From: Bacterioplanes sanyensis
Lineage (GTDB): Bacteria; Pseudomonadota; Gammaproteobacteria; Pseudomonadales; Oceanobacteraceae
Assembly (NCBI RefSeq): GCF_014652515.1
Contig: NZ_BMYY01000011.1
Span: forward strand, 1,652 to 65,651
Direction: 5' to 3'
Length of the DNA stretch: 64,000 nt
Of this stretch, positions 56,488-64,000 are shown in pieces. Below the pieces are notes generated by a model. It saw only the letters and a list, made by a program, of their open reading frames with translations. It searched no databases and was not told the origin of the DNA. Numbering within the stretch: position 1 is the stretch's first letter; every line of letters begins with the position of its first letter. Position numbers and translations under genes: made by a program.

Positions 56488-57651
56488 ATGAACCTTCACG
56501 AATATCAGGGTAAGCAGCTTTTCGCTCAGTATGGTCTGCCTGTGTCAAAAGGTGTGGCAGCCCAAACTGCAGACGAAGCTGTAGCAGCAGCCGATGAAAT
56601 CGGCGGCGACAAGTGGGTCGTAAAAGCACAAGTACACGCCGGTGGCCGCGGTAAAGCGGGTGGCGTGAAGCTGGTTTCCAGCAAAGAAGAGATCAAAGAA
56701 TTCGCTGAAAAGTGGCTGGGTCAAAACCTGGTGACTTATCAGACTGACGAAAACGGTCAGCCTGTCAGCCGTATTCTGGTAGAAAGCTGCACCGATATCG
56801 CTAACGAACTGTACTTGGGCGCGGTAGTTGACCGCTCAACTCGTCGCGTTGTTTTCATGGCATCAACGGAAGGTGGTGTTGAGATCGAAAAAGTGGCGGA
56901 AGAAACGCCAGAAAAGATCCTCAAAGCAATCATCGACCCGCTGACGGGCGCGCAGCCTTACCAAGGCCGTGAGCTGGCGTTTAAGCTGGGTCTGCAAGGC
57001 GATCAAATCAAGCAGTTCACCAAGATCTTTATGGGTTTGGCGCAGTTGTTTGTTGAAAAAGACCTGGCGCTGATCGAAGTGAACCCGCTGGTGATCAAAG
57101 AAGACGGTGATCTGCACTGCTTGGACGCCAAATTGGGCGTTGATGGCAATGCGTTGTACCGCCATAAAGACCTGCAAGAAATGAACGATCCTTCGCAAGA
57201 AGATGCGCGTGAAGCCGAAGCGGCGGAATGGGATCTGAACTACGTCGCGCTGGATGGCAACATTGGCTGTATGGTCAACGGTGCTGGTCTGGCGATGGGC
57301 ACCATGGACATGGTTGCTCTGCACGGCGGCTTCCCTGCTAACTTCCTGGACGTTGGTGGCGGTGCGACCAAAGAGCGCGTTGCGCACGCGTTCAAATTGA
57401 TCCTGTCAGACGACAAAGTGAAGGCAGTATTGGTGAACATCTTCGGTGGTATCGTGCGTTGTGACATGATCGCTGAAGGCATCATCGGTGCCGTAAAAGA
57501 AGTCGGCGTGAACGTTCCTGTGGTGGTTCGTCTGGAAGGCACCAATGCCGATCTGGGCAAAAAAGTTCTGGATGAGTCAGGTCTCGACATCATCGCGGCA
57601 CAAAGTTTAACAGACGCTGCAGTTCAAGCAGTTAAGGCAGCGGGGAACTAA
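56488..57651 (+). CDS. sucC: Succinyl-CoA synthetase beta subunit
   Basis: A 387-residue ATP-grasp subunit that makes ATP or GTP from succinyl-CoA. It opens [20 protein letters not shown], with the ATP-grasp segment [18 protein letters not shown] and the C-terminal [17 protein letters not shown] and [11 protein letters not shown]. The ATG at 56488 is the standard SucC start, with AGGA upstream; the frame opens earlier at 56422 without similarity. sucD follows after three bases. Confidence 0.97.
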   Translation: MNLHEYQGKQLFAQYGLPVSKGVAAQTADEAVAAADEIGGDKWVVKAQVHAGGRGKAGGVKLVSSKEEIKEFAEKWLGQNLVTYQTDENGQPVSRILVESCTDIANELYLGAVVDRSTRRVVFMASTEGGVEIEKVAEETPEKILKAIIDPLTGAQPYQGRELAFKLGLQGDQIKQFTKIFMGLAQLFVEKDLALIEVNPLVIKEDGDLHCLDAKLGVDGNALYRHKDLQEMNDPSQEDAREAEAAEWDLNYVALDGNIGCMVNGAGLAMGTMDMVALHGGFPANFLDVGGGATKERVAHAFKLILSDDKVKAVLVNIFGGIVRCDMIAEGIIGAVKEVGVNVPVVVRLEGTNADLGKKVLDESGLDIIAAQSLTDAAVQAVKAAGN

Positions 57652-57654
57652 GAC

Positions 57655-58527
57655 ATGTCTATTTTGATTAACAAAGACACCAAAGTTATCTGTCAGGGTT
57701 TCACTGGCGGTCAGGGTACTTTCCACTCTGAGCAAGCCATTGCTTACGGCACGCAAATGGTTGGCGGTGTAACGCCAGGCAAAGGCGGCACTGAGCACTT
57801 GGGTCTGCCAGTGTTTAATACCGTTGCCGAAGCAGTAGAAGCGACTGGCGCAGAAGCGTCTGTTATCTACGTACCAGCACCTTTCTGTAAGGATTCTATC
57901 CTGGAAGCCGCTCACGCTGGCATTAAGCTGATCGTCTGCATCACTGAGCACATTCCAGTGATGGACATGCTGGAATGTAAGGTCAAGTGTGATGAGCTGG
58001 GTGTTCGTCTGATCGGCCCTAATTGCCCAGGCGTGATCACTCCAGGTGAATGCAAAATCGGCATTATGCCAGGCCACATTCATTTGCCAGGTAAAGTCGG
58101 TATCGTATCTCGCTCCGGCACCCTGACCTATGAAGCCGTTAAGCAAACCACAGACGCGGGCTTCGGTCAGTCGACCTGTGTTGGTATCGGTGGTGATCCG
58201 ATTCCAGGTTCTAACTTCATCGACATTCTGGAAATGTTCCAGAACGACCCACAGACGGAAGCCATCGTGATGATCGGTGAGATCGGTGGTACTGCAGAAG
58301 ATGAAGCAGCGGCTTACATCAAAGAAAACGTGACCAAGCCGGTTGTGTCTTACATCGCTGGTGTGACTGCACCCAAAGGTAAGCGCATGGGCCATGCGGG
58401 CGCGATCATTTCAGGTGGTAAAGGTACCGCTGATGAAAAATTTGCTGCTTTGGAAGATGCCGGTGTTAAAACCGTGCGCTCTTTGGCGCAAATCGGCGAC
58501 GCATTGAAAGAAGTCACTGGCTGGTAA
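57655..58527 (+). CDS. sucD: Succinyl-CoA synthetase alpha subunit
   Basis: A 290-residue subunit that binds CoA and carries the phosphohistidine. CoA-binding [36 protein letters not shown], and the phosphorylated His in [20 protein letters not shown]. Length is normal. It is translationally coupled to sucC and ends the TCA block at a strong terminator. Confidence 0.97.
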   Translation: MSILINKDTKVICQGFTGGQGTFHSEQAIAYGTQMVGGVTPGKGGTEHLGLPVFNTVAEAVEATGAEASVIYVPAPFCKDSILEAAHAGIKLIVCITEHIPVMDMLECKVKCDELGVRLIGPNCPGVITPGECKIGIMPGHIHLPGKVGIVSRSGTLTYEAVKQTTDAGFGQSTCVGIGGDPIPGSNFIDILEMFQNDPQTEAIVMIGEIGGTAEDEAAAYIKENVTKPVVSYIAGVTAPKGKRMGHAGAIISGGKGTADEKFAALEDAGVKTVRSLAQIGDALKEVTGW

Positions 58528-58543
58528 TACCGCTAGTTGATTG

Positions 58544-58572
58544 AAAAAACCGGGGCATGCCCCGGTTTTTTT
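58544..58572 (+). terminator. Terminator of sucCD
   Basis: AAAAAACCGGGG pairs with CCCCGGTTTTTT around a CATG loop, with the T-run to 58572. Confidence 0.92.
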
Positions 58573-58664
58573 ATGCCCGCAGCCAATCCCTAGCTAAGCT
58601 GAAGTAAACCAAGAAGGTGGTCGATAACCAGATATAGCTGTCGCTACCAAGGGAGGAAGCAACT

Positions 58665-59771
58665 GTGTGGTTTAAAGCAAGTCAGCCGAAGACGTCGGCA
58701 GAGGTCGAGGGGTTAAAAGAACGCGTACAGCGTTTGGAGCGTGACAACGAGTTGTTACGCAAGGTTAAGCAGGTGGCAGATATGCGCACCGAATACAGCC
58801 TAGCGCAACTGACGGAACTCGAGAGTCTGCGCGATTTGTGGTTTTCATCATCGACTGCGTTGGATGATATTCGCAACACCATGGCAGGTAGTGCTGAGAT
58901 GATGGAAGAAAAAAACAAAGAAGTGGTAGGGGCGATCAACGAAGTGGCCGGTATTGGCACGACATTGGATCATTTAATGGCCCAGTTGCGCAGTATTGGC
59001 GAAGACACCGCAACGGCATCGGAGGCGGTGTCTGGCCTCAAGCAAGTCGCCAGTGGCATCCAAAATTTTGTGGGGCTGATTCAAGGCATTTCAGAGCAAA
59101 CCAACCTGTTGGCGCTGAATGCGGCCATTGAAGCAGCGCGGGCAGGGGAGCAGGGTCGAGGTTTTGCCGTGGTGGCCGATGAGGTGCGCACCTTGGCCCA
59201 GCGCACGGCCGACGCCACAGCAGAAATCGGTTCGTTAATTTCGACGATTGGCGGTGAAGTGGATTTGGTCGCCAATGGCATTAGCACCGTCGGCAGCCGC
59301 AGCGGCGAGCTGGCTGAAAATGTACAACAAGTGGCGGCTCAGGTGGTTTCCGTTGGCAGTGTTTCTGAGCATGTATCCAGAAGTTTTACCACCACGGCCA
59401 ACAGCAGCTTTATTGAGACCGTGAAGCTCGATCATGTGGTGTGGAAGTCCAAGGTATATCAGGCGATTTGGAGTCAGGATGAGGACGCCGCAGCAGGCCT
59501 GGCCGATGATACCAGTTGTCGCTTGGGGCGCTGGTATCACGAGGGTTTAGGTTTTCAGCGTTACCGTCATCTAACTGCTTATGCGCGCTTAGAAGAACCC
59601 CACTCGGCGGTACATCGCCAAGGCTTTAAAGCGTTGGAAGCGCATCGCAGTGGCAATTCACCGCAAGCCATTAACCATTTGGAGCAAATGGAGAAGGCCA
59701 GCGAGCGGGTGGTCGCCATTCTCAGTGATATGGAGGCGGAGATAGAACAAGACGGCGGGGCTGGTGCGTGA
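58665..59771 (+). CDS. Soluble methyl-accepting chemotaxis protein with CZB domain
   Basis: A 368-residue chemoreceptor without a membrane segment. A Leu/Glu/Arg coiled coil ([19 protein letters not shown]) leads to the signalling hairpin with [32 protein letters not shown]. The C-terminus is a CZB (zinc-binding) domain: His in [11 protein letters not shown], Cys in [10 protein letters not shown], and His in PHSAVHRQG. Related CZB receptors sense zinc-linked oxidants such as hypochlorite. The start is GTG with GGGAGG eight bases upstream. A sigma28-like sequence lies upstream. The cytoplasmic hairpin appears short for a chemotaxis-array receptor, so it may feed another pathway. Confidence 0.88.
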   Translation: MWFKASQPKTSAEVEGLKERVQRLERDNELLRKVKQVADMRTEYSLAQLTELESLRDLWFSSSTALDDIRNTMAGSAEMMEEKNKEVVGAINEVAGIGTTLDHLMAQLRSIGEDTATASEAVSGLKQVASGIQNFVGLIQGISEQTNLLALNAAIEAARAGEQGRGFAVVADEVRTLAQRTADATAEIGSLISTIGGEVDLVANGISTVGSRSGELAENVQQVAAQVVSVGSVSEHVSRSFTTTANSSFIETVKLDHVVWKSKVYQAIWSQDEDAAAGLADDTSCRLGRWYHEGLGFQRYRHLTAYARLEEPHSAVHRQGFKALEAHRSGNSPQAINHLEQMEKASERVVAILSDMEAEIEQDGGAGA

Positions 59772-59828
59772 TGGCAGCGATTTCTCTATAATCGCCGCCT
59801 TATCCAACCCTATCCGAAAAGGACCGTT

Positions 59829-61337
59829 ATGACTGTTCGCACTCGTGTCGCTCCGTCGCCCACCGGCGACCCTCATGTAGGCACCGCTTACATCGCCTTG
59901 TTTAATTTGGCCTTTGCGCGCCAGCATGGTGGCCAGTTTATTTTGCGTATTGAAGATACAGATCAGGCTCGCAGTACGGCGGATTCCGAAAAAACCATTT
60001 TGGACAGTCTGCGTTGGCTAGGGCTGGAGTGGGACGAAGGTCCAGATGTTGGCGGACAGCACGGACCTTATCGCCAGAGTGAGCGCAAAGACGTTTATAT
60101 CGAGCATGTTGAAAAACTGCTGGCTTCTGGCCATGCGTTTAAGTGTTATCGCACGCCGGAAGAACTGGAGGCGTTGCGCACTCAACGTCAGGAGCAAGGC
60201 CAGCACACAGCCTTAAAACCTTCCGATCTAGAGCTGCCGGCAGAGGAGCAAGCACGCCGTGAAGCCGAAGGTGCGCCCTTTGTGGTACGTATGCGGGTCC
60301 CAGAGGATGGCGTTTGTGTTGTCACGGATATGCTGCGCGGCCCAATAGAACTCGACTGGGCGCAAGTCGATGCACAGATTCTATTAAAGTCCGATGGCAT
60401 GCCGACCTATCACCTGGCCAATGTCGTCGACGACCATTTAATGCAAATCACCCACGTGATTCGGGGTGAAGAGTGGATCAGCTCAGCGCCAAAACATGCC
60501 TTGCTGTATCAATACTTTGGCTGGGAAATGCCGGTACTTTGCCACATGCCGCTGCTGCGCAACCCAGATAAAAGCAAGCTCAGTAAGCGTAAAAACCCGA
60601 CGTCTATTTTGTATTATGAGCGCATGGGCTTTATGCCAGAGGCGCTGTTGAACTATTTGGCGCGCATGGGTTGGTCTATGCCGGATGAAGCAGAAAAGTT
60701 TTCTCGCCAGCAAATGTTCGAGCATTTCGATATTTCTCGCGTATCACTGGGTGGCCCAGTGTTTGATGTTGAAAAATTACGCTGGTTAAACAGTTTGTGG
60801 TTGCGTGAGTTGGATGCCGAGCAATTTGTGCAGCGCTTTACAAGCTGGGGTTTTGATCAGCAACGTGTAGAAGCATTAATTCCTCATTTATTGCCACGGG
60901 TAGAGGTGTTCTCTGATGTGACGCCTTTGGCTGGGCATTTTTTGTCTGGCATGCCGGTATTAACTGCCGCGGATTTTGAGCACAAGGCGTTTGATGAAGA
61001 AAGCCTGCTGGAAACACTGCAGTTTGGTCTGTGGCAGTTGGAAGCCATTCGTCACTGGGACAAACCAGAAATCGAAGCACGGTTATTTGCGCTGGCCAAA
61101 TTGCAGGAGCTGAAAGTCAGAGATTTTCTGTTTCCATTCTTTATGGCGATTGCTGGAACGTCGCAAACCATCTCTGTGCTCGATACCATGGCGTTGCTGG
61201 GGCCAGACATTAGCCGCGCGCGTATTCGCCATGCCATTGATGTACTCGGTGGCGTCGGCAAGAAACGGCTGAAGAAGATGGAGCGCAAATATCGCGAGCT
61301 GGATGCCGCCGTCACCGCCGAACTGCACGCGAACTAG
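59829..61337 (+). CDS. gltX: Glutamyl-tRNA synthetase
   Basis: A 502-residue class I synthetase charging tRNA-Glu. The HIGH-type motif is in [21 protein letters not shown], the KMSKS-type motif in [10 protein letters not shown] near residue 250, and the anticodon-binding all-helical domain follows. Length is typical of the discriminating bacterial enzyme. A TATAAT at 59787-59792 is a possible -10, though no good -35 is visible. Two tRNA genes, one of them its own substrate tRNA-Glu, follow downstream. Confidence 0.96.
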   Translation: MTVRTRVAPSPTGDPHVGTAYIALFNLAFARQHGGQFILRIEDTDQARSTADSEKTILDSLRWLGLEWDEGPDVGGQHGPYRQSERKDVYIEHVEKLLASGHAFKCYRTPEELEALRTQRQEQGQHTALKPSDLELPAEEQARREAEGAPFVVRMRVPEDGVCVVTDMLRGPIELDWAQVDAQILLKSDGMPTYHLANVVDDHLMQITHVIRGEEWISSAPKHALLYQYFGWEMPVLCHMPLLRNPDKSKLSKRKNPTSILYYERMGFMPEALLNYLARMGWSMPDEAEKFSRQQMFEHFDISRVSLGGPVFDVEKLRWLNSLWLRELDAEQFVQRFTSWGFDQQRVEALIPHLLPRVEVFSDVTPLAGHFLSGMPVLTAADFEHKAFDEESLLETLQFGLWQLEAIRHWDKPEIEARLFALAKLQELKVRDFLFPFFMAIAGTSQTISVLDTMALLGPDISRARIRHAIDVLGGVGKKRLKKMERKYRELDAAVTAELHAN

Positions 61338-61398
61338 GGCGTCATCGCGCTCTGGTGGGGTAAGTCATTGTTTTAGAGAATTTTTTTAAAAAAAGTTG

Positions 61399-61427
61399 TT
61401 GACACCCACCAGGGCGCTACGTATTAT
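61399..61427 (+). promoter_or_regulatory. Promoter of the tRNA-Ala/tRNA-Glu genes
   Basis: TTGACA (61399-61404), 17-base spacer, TATTAT (61422-61427), followed by a G+C-rich discriminator (ACGCCC), the arrangement seen at stable-RNA promoters under stringent control. The first tRNA begins 19 bases later. Confidence 0.85.
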
Positions 61428-61445
61428 ACGCCCACGTTTTGAGAC

Positions 61446-61521
61446 GGGGCCTTAGCTCAGCTGGGAGAGCGCAACACTGGCAGTGTTGAGGTCAGCGGTT
61501 CGATCCCGCTAGGCTCCACCA
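61446..61521 (+). tRNA. tRNA-Ala (anticodon GGC)
   Basis: A 76-base tRNA. Acceptor arms GGGGCCT and AGGCTCC pair (one G-U), the D-loop is normal, and the anticodon stem CAACA/TGTTG encloses CTGGCAG, giving anticodon GGC. The T-arm holds GGTTCGATC, and the CCA is encoded. Confidence 0.96.
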
Positions 61522-61536
61522 AAACCTTTTCTTAGC

Positions 61537-61612
61537 GTCCCCATCGTCTAGAGGCCTAGGACACCGCCCTTTCACGGCGGTAACAGGGGTTCGAATCCCC
61601 TTGGGGATGCCA
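61537..61612 (+). tRNA. tRNA-Glu (anticodon TTC)
   Basis: A 76-base tRNA. Anticodon stem CCGCC/GGCGG encloses CTTTCAC (anticodon TTC). The body is nearly identical to E. coli tRNA-Glu, with TTCGAATCC in the T-arm and encoded CCA. The first acceptor pair is G-U. It is 15 bases after tRNA-Ala in the same transcript. Confidence 0.96.
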
Positions 61613-61677
61613 TCTTTTCCCGATTAATTCCATAACGCGGTACAATGCAATTATGGAGATTAATAACGGGAATTATC

Positions 61678-62250
61678 ATGGTTCATCTTCCTGACGCAAT
61701 CAAAGAAAAAGCTCGCGCAATCAAATTGGTGGTATTTGATGTCGACGGTGTGTTGACTGATGGCACGCTGAGTTATTCTGCCGATGGCGAGCAAGTTAAG
61801 CACTTCAATGTAAAAGACGGTGTTGGTATTAAACTGCTGGGTCAGTTTGATATTTTAACCGCTGTTATTTCTGCCAAAACATCTGCACCTCTGAGCCGTC
61901 GAATAAAAGATCTTGGCATCGCTCATTTTTACCCCGCCTGCCATGACAAATGGCAACAGTTATCTTTACTCCTAGATGAGCTATGGCTATCGCCCGAGCA
62001 GGTTTGCTATGTCGGTGATGATGTCATTGATTTAAAGGTCATGAAAAAAGTAGGGCTGAGTATTGCCCCTGCCGATGGTTACTGGCTGGTACGAGAGCAC
62101 GCCGATCTGATTACCGACAGTCTGGGTGGCCGGGGCGTGGCAAGGGAGGTCGCAGATGTTATTCTGGGCAGCCGCATGCCATTGGCAGAGGCTTATATCA
62201 AAGCCATGCTGCCAGAATTTGAGCAGTCTTCTGAGGAACGCAGTTCGTGA
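61678..62250 (+). CDS. kdsC: 3-deoxy-D-manno-octulosonate-8-phosphate phosphatase
   Basis: A 190-residue HAD phosphatase releasing Kdo from Kdo-8-phosphate for LPS. The HAD nucleophile motif is VVFDVDGVLTDG, followed by FNVKDGVGIKLL (tetramer/active-site loop), a Ser/Thr-type motif AVISAKTS, and the acidic motif YVGDDVIDLKVM. The ATG at 61678 gives the KdsC length; an earlier in-frame ATG at 61645 overlaps a TACAAT possible -10 (61641-61646). The next gene starts four bases before its end. Confidence 0.92.
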   Translation: MVHLPDAIKEKARAIKLVVFDVDGVLTDGTLSYSADGEQVKHFNVKDGVGIKLLGQFDILTAVISAKTSAPLSRRIKDLGIAHFYPACHDKWQQLSLLLDELWLSPEQVCYVGDDVIDLKVMKKVGLSIAPADGYWLVREHADLITDSLGGRGVAREVADVILGSRMPLAEAYIKAMLPEFEQSSEERSS

Positions 62251-63254
62251 AATACCTGATTACTGGCGCCGCTGGATTTATTGGCGCATTTACCGCTCGC
62301 TCGCTGTTAGAGCAGGGTCACGAGGTCATCGGCGTAGACAATCTGAATGATTATTATGATGTCTCCCTAAAACATGGACGGCTGGAATGGCTAGCTCACT
62401 ACCCAGCTTTTCAGTTTGTAACGCTTGAGCTGTCTGATCGCCAAGCCGTTAATCAGGTTTTTTCGCAGCACGAGTTTGACCGCGTTATTCATTTGGCTGC
62501 GCAAGCGGGCGTGCGCTATTCCATTGAAAACCCTCACGCCTATGTCGACAGCAACCTGGTTGGTTTTGTTAATATTTTGGAAGCCTGTCGCCATCAACAA
62601 ACGCCGCACCTGGTGTTTGCATCGTCCAGTTCTGTTTACGGCTTGAATGATCGCATCCCGTATCAAACCAGTGATCGAGTGGATCATCCGGTTTCTCTGT
62701 ATGCGGCTACCAAGAAGTCGAATGAGCTGATGGCTCATACCTATGCGCATTTATACCGTTTACCCGTTACCGGGTTGCGCTTTTTTACGGTGTACGGCCC
62801 TTGGGGTCGGCCGGATATGGCTTATTTTAGTTTTACCCGCAAAATTCTCGCCGAAGAAACCATTGATGTTTTTAACCACGGCAAGATGCAACGCGACTTT
62901 ACCTACGTCGATGACATTGTCGAGGGGGTGTGTCGTGTGGCAGAAAAAATACCGCAGCCACAGTCTGACTGGACGGTCAGCACTGGCGATGCCAGTCGCA
63001 GCAGTGCACCTTACAAAATTTACAATATTGGTAACCACAACAGCGTAGAGCTAGGTACCTTTATTGACACCATTGAGCAGGTGCTGGGTAAAAAAGCCAA
63101 GAAAAATTACGTCGATATGCAGCCCGGAGATGTGCTGGCCACTTATGCCGACGTCGATGATTTAATGGCCGATGTGGGGTTTGCACCGAATACATCGCTG
63201 GCCACGGGGTTGGAAAATTTTGCCCGTTGGTATCGTGATTATTATAAGGTATGA
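62247..63254 (+). CDS. NAD-dependent sugar epimerase, UDP-glucuronate 4-epimerase type
   Basis: A 335-residue short-chain dehydrogenase/extended epimerase. It has the NAD-binding YLITGAAGFIGAFTARSL, AAQAGVRYSIENPHAY (typical of UDP-glucuronate 4-epimerases), the catalytic Tyr-Lys in SLYAATKKSNELMAH, and RFFTVYGPWGRPDMA. Likely reaction: UDP-glucuronate to UDP-galacturonate for LPS or capsule. It starts with GTG in a GTGA overlap with kdsC, and kdsB starts two bases after its stop codon, so it is embedded in the Kdo operon. The substrate is inferred from family resemblance. Confidence 0.87.
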   Translation: MKYLITGAAGFIGAFTARSLLEQGHEVIGVDNLNDYYDVSLKHGRLEWLAHYPAFQFVTLELSDRQAVNQVFSQHEFDRVIHLAAQAGVRYSIENPHAYVDSNLVGFVNILEACRHQQTPHLVFASSSSVYGLNDRIPYQTSDRVDHPVSLYAATKKSNELMAHTYAHLYRLPVTGLRFFTVYGPWGRPDMAYFSFTRKILAEETIDVFNHGKMQRDFTYVDDIVEGVCRVAEKIPQPQSDWTVSTGDASRSSAPYKIYNIGNHNSVELGTFIDTIEQVLGKKAKKNYVDMQPGDVLATYADVDDLMADVGFAPNTSLATGLENFARWYRDYYKV

Positions 63255-63256
63255 GT

Positions 63257-64000
63257 ATGTCTGATTATAAAATTGTGATTCCGGCGCGCTACAGCTCCAG
63301 TCGGTTGCCAGGCAAGCCGTTGTTGGAGTTGGCGGGTAAGCCGATGATTCAGCACGTTTACGAACGTGCTTTGAGCACGGGTGTGCGTGACATCGTGGTG
63401 GCTACTGATGACGTGCGTATCGAGACCGTGGCGCGTAATTTCGGTGCGGACGTCGTAATGACGGCACCAGATCACGAAAATGGCACCGAGCGAATCGCCG
63501 AGGTGGCCAAACTACGGGGTTGGCAATCCGATGATGTCATCGTGAATTTACAAGGCGATGAGCCCTTGATTCCCAAAGCCTTGGTGGAAGCGACGGCGGC
63601 TGGATTATTAAATAATCCTGAGGCTGGCATGAGCTCGCTGTGTACACCCTTGACGCAAGCACGTGAAGTATTTGATCCGAATATTGTAAAAGTGGTGCTC
63701 GATCGCCAGCATTTTGCCCTGTATTTTTCTCGTGCGCCGATTCCCTGGGATCGGGATCAGTACGCTGATGGCGCTGCCATCACCAATAAAATGCCGGTGT
63801 TCCGTCATATTGGCATGTACGGTTATCGCGTTTCTTTTTTACAGCACTATCAGTCCATGGAGGCCTGTGCATTGGAACAAACCGAGTCGCTCGAGCAATT
63901 GCGGGCATTGTGGTACGGCACACGGATTCATATGACGGTAATCGATCAGGCACCTGGACACGGGGTTGATACCCAAGCGGATGCGGAGCGCGTCGCAGAA
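63257..64000 (+). CDS. kdsB: 3-deoxy-manno-octulosonate cytidylyltransferase (truncated by window end)
   Basis: The enzyme activates Kdo as CMP-Kdo before transfer to lipid A. The N-terminal nucleotide-binding loop IPARYSSSRLPGKPL is clear, followed by MIQHVYERAL, VATDD, VNLQGDEPLIP, and the later FRHIGMYGYR and LEQTESLEQLRALWYG of KdsB. The frame is open to the window edge, at GVDTQADAERVAE, only a few residues before the usual end. The ATG at 63257 has AAGG seven bases upstream; an in-frame ATG at 63251 overlaps the epimerase stop as ATGA and is an alternative. Confidence 0.95.
   Translation, partial: MSDYKIVIPARYSSSRLPGKPLLELAGKPMIQHVYERALSTGVRDIVVATDDVRIETVARNFGADVVMTAPDHENGTERIAEVAKLRGWQSDDVIVNLQGDEPLIPKALVEATAAGLLNNPEAGMSSLCTPLTQAREVFDPNIVKVVLDRQHFALYFSRAPIPWDRDQYADGAAITNKMPVFRHIGMYGYRVSFLQHYQSMEACALEQTESLEQLRALWYGTRIHMTVIDQAPGHGVDTQADAERVAE

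Noticed and set aside
61371-61394. T-run/A-run TTTTTTTAAAAAAA after gltX as a terminator
   Set aside because: It is a weak A/T-only palindrome without a GC stem, so it is not called as an intrinsic terminator.

Overview
The window is a piece of gammaproteobacterial chromosome. The core gene set (gltA / sdhCDAB-sucAB-lpd-sucCD, gltX with tRNA-Ala and tRNA-Glu, kdsC/kdsB, waaC, fabB, cheV) and the many c-di-GMP and chemotaxis proteins suggest a motile, aerobic, marine-type bacterium near the Oceanospirillales/Pseudomonadales. That placement is inferred from gene content and order; no 16S rRNA is present.

Layout. 1-3937 is an accessory region: the end of an IS3-family element with a readable -1 frameshift site, a PqaA-like exported protein, a visibly AT-rich SIR2-like gene, and about 740 bp of gene-free DNA full of hairpins and short direct repeats. 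3938-12517 holds an MFS exporter divergent from soxR with a SoxR-type promoter between them, an RND efflux adaptor/pump pair, and a DUF748 envelope protein. 12558-16747 (minus) is an aapJQMP amino-acid ABC transporter. 17111-23400 (minus) holds a 1631-residue single-chain carboxylase (CT-alpha, long linker, CT-beta, biotin carboxylase, biotin carrier) next to fabB. 23629-29425 is envelope-directed: PAP2 phosphatase, GT39 and GT2 glycosyltransferases, a flippase-like membrane protein, and waaC on the other strand. 29409-34785 (minus) is a translationally coupled pair, a CheB-CheR-PAS fusion and a PAS-GGDEF-EAL protein. 34863-40928 is an AraC regulator divergent from an AGPS-like flavoenzyme, GlpD and an FGGY kinase. 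40952-45637 holds a YuxH-type EAL-HDOD protein, CheV, a MOSC protein, a helical protein of unknown role and a beta-hydroxyacid dehydrogenase.

45698-58527 is the TCA block: gltA divergent from sdhCDAB, then sucAB-lpd and sucCD. Sigma70-type promoters for both directions are readable between gltA and sdhC. After it come a soluble CZB chemoreceptor, gltX, two tRNA genes with their own promoter, and an LPS/Kdo operon (kdsC, a UDP-glucuronate-epimerase-like gene, kdsB) cut by the window end.

The most unusual items are the single-chain carboxylase beside fabB, the SIR2-like gene in the accessory segment, and the structured repeat cluster between that gene and the MFS gene. Start codons were moved inward where an internal ATG with a ribosome binding site or family length fitted better than the longest reading frame.
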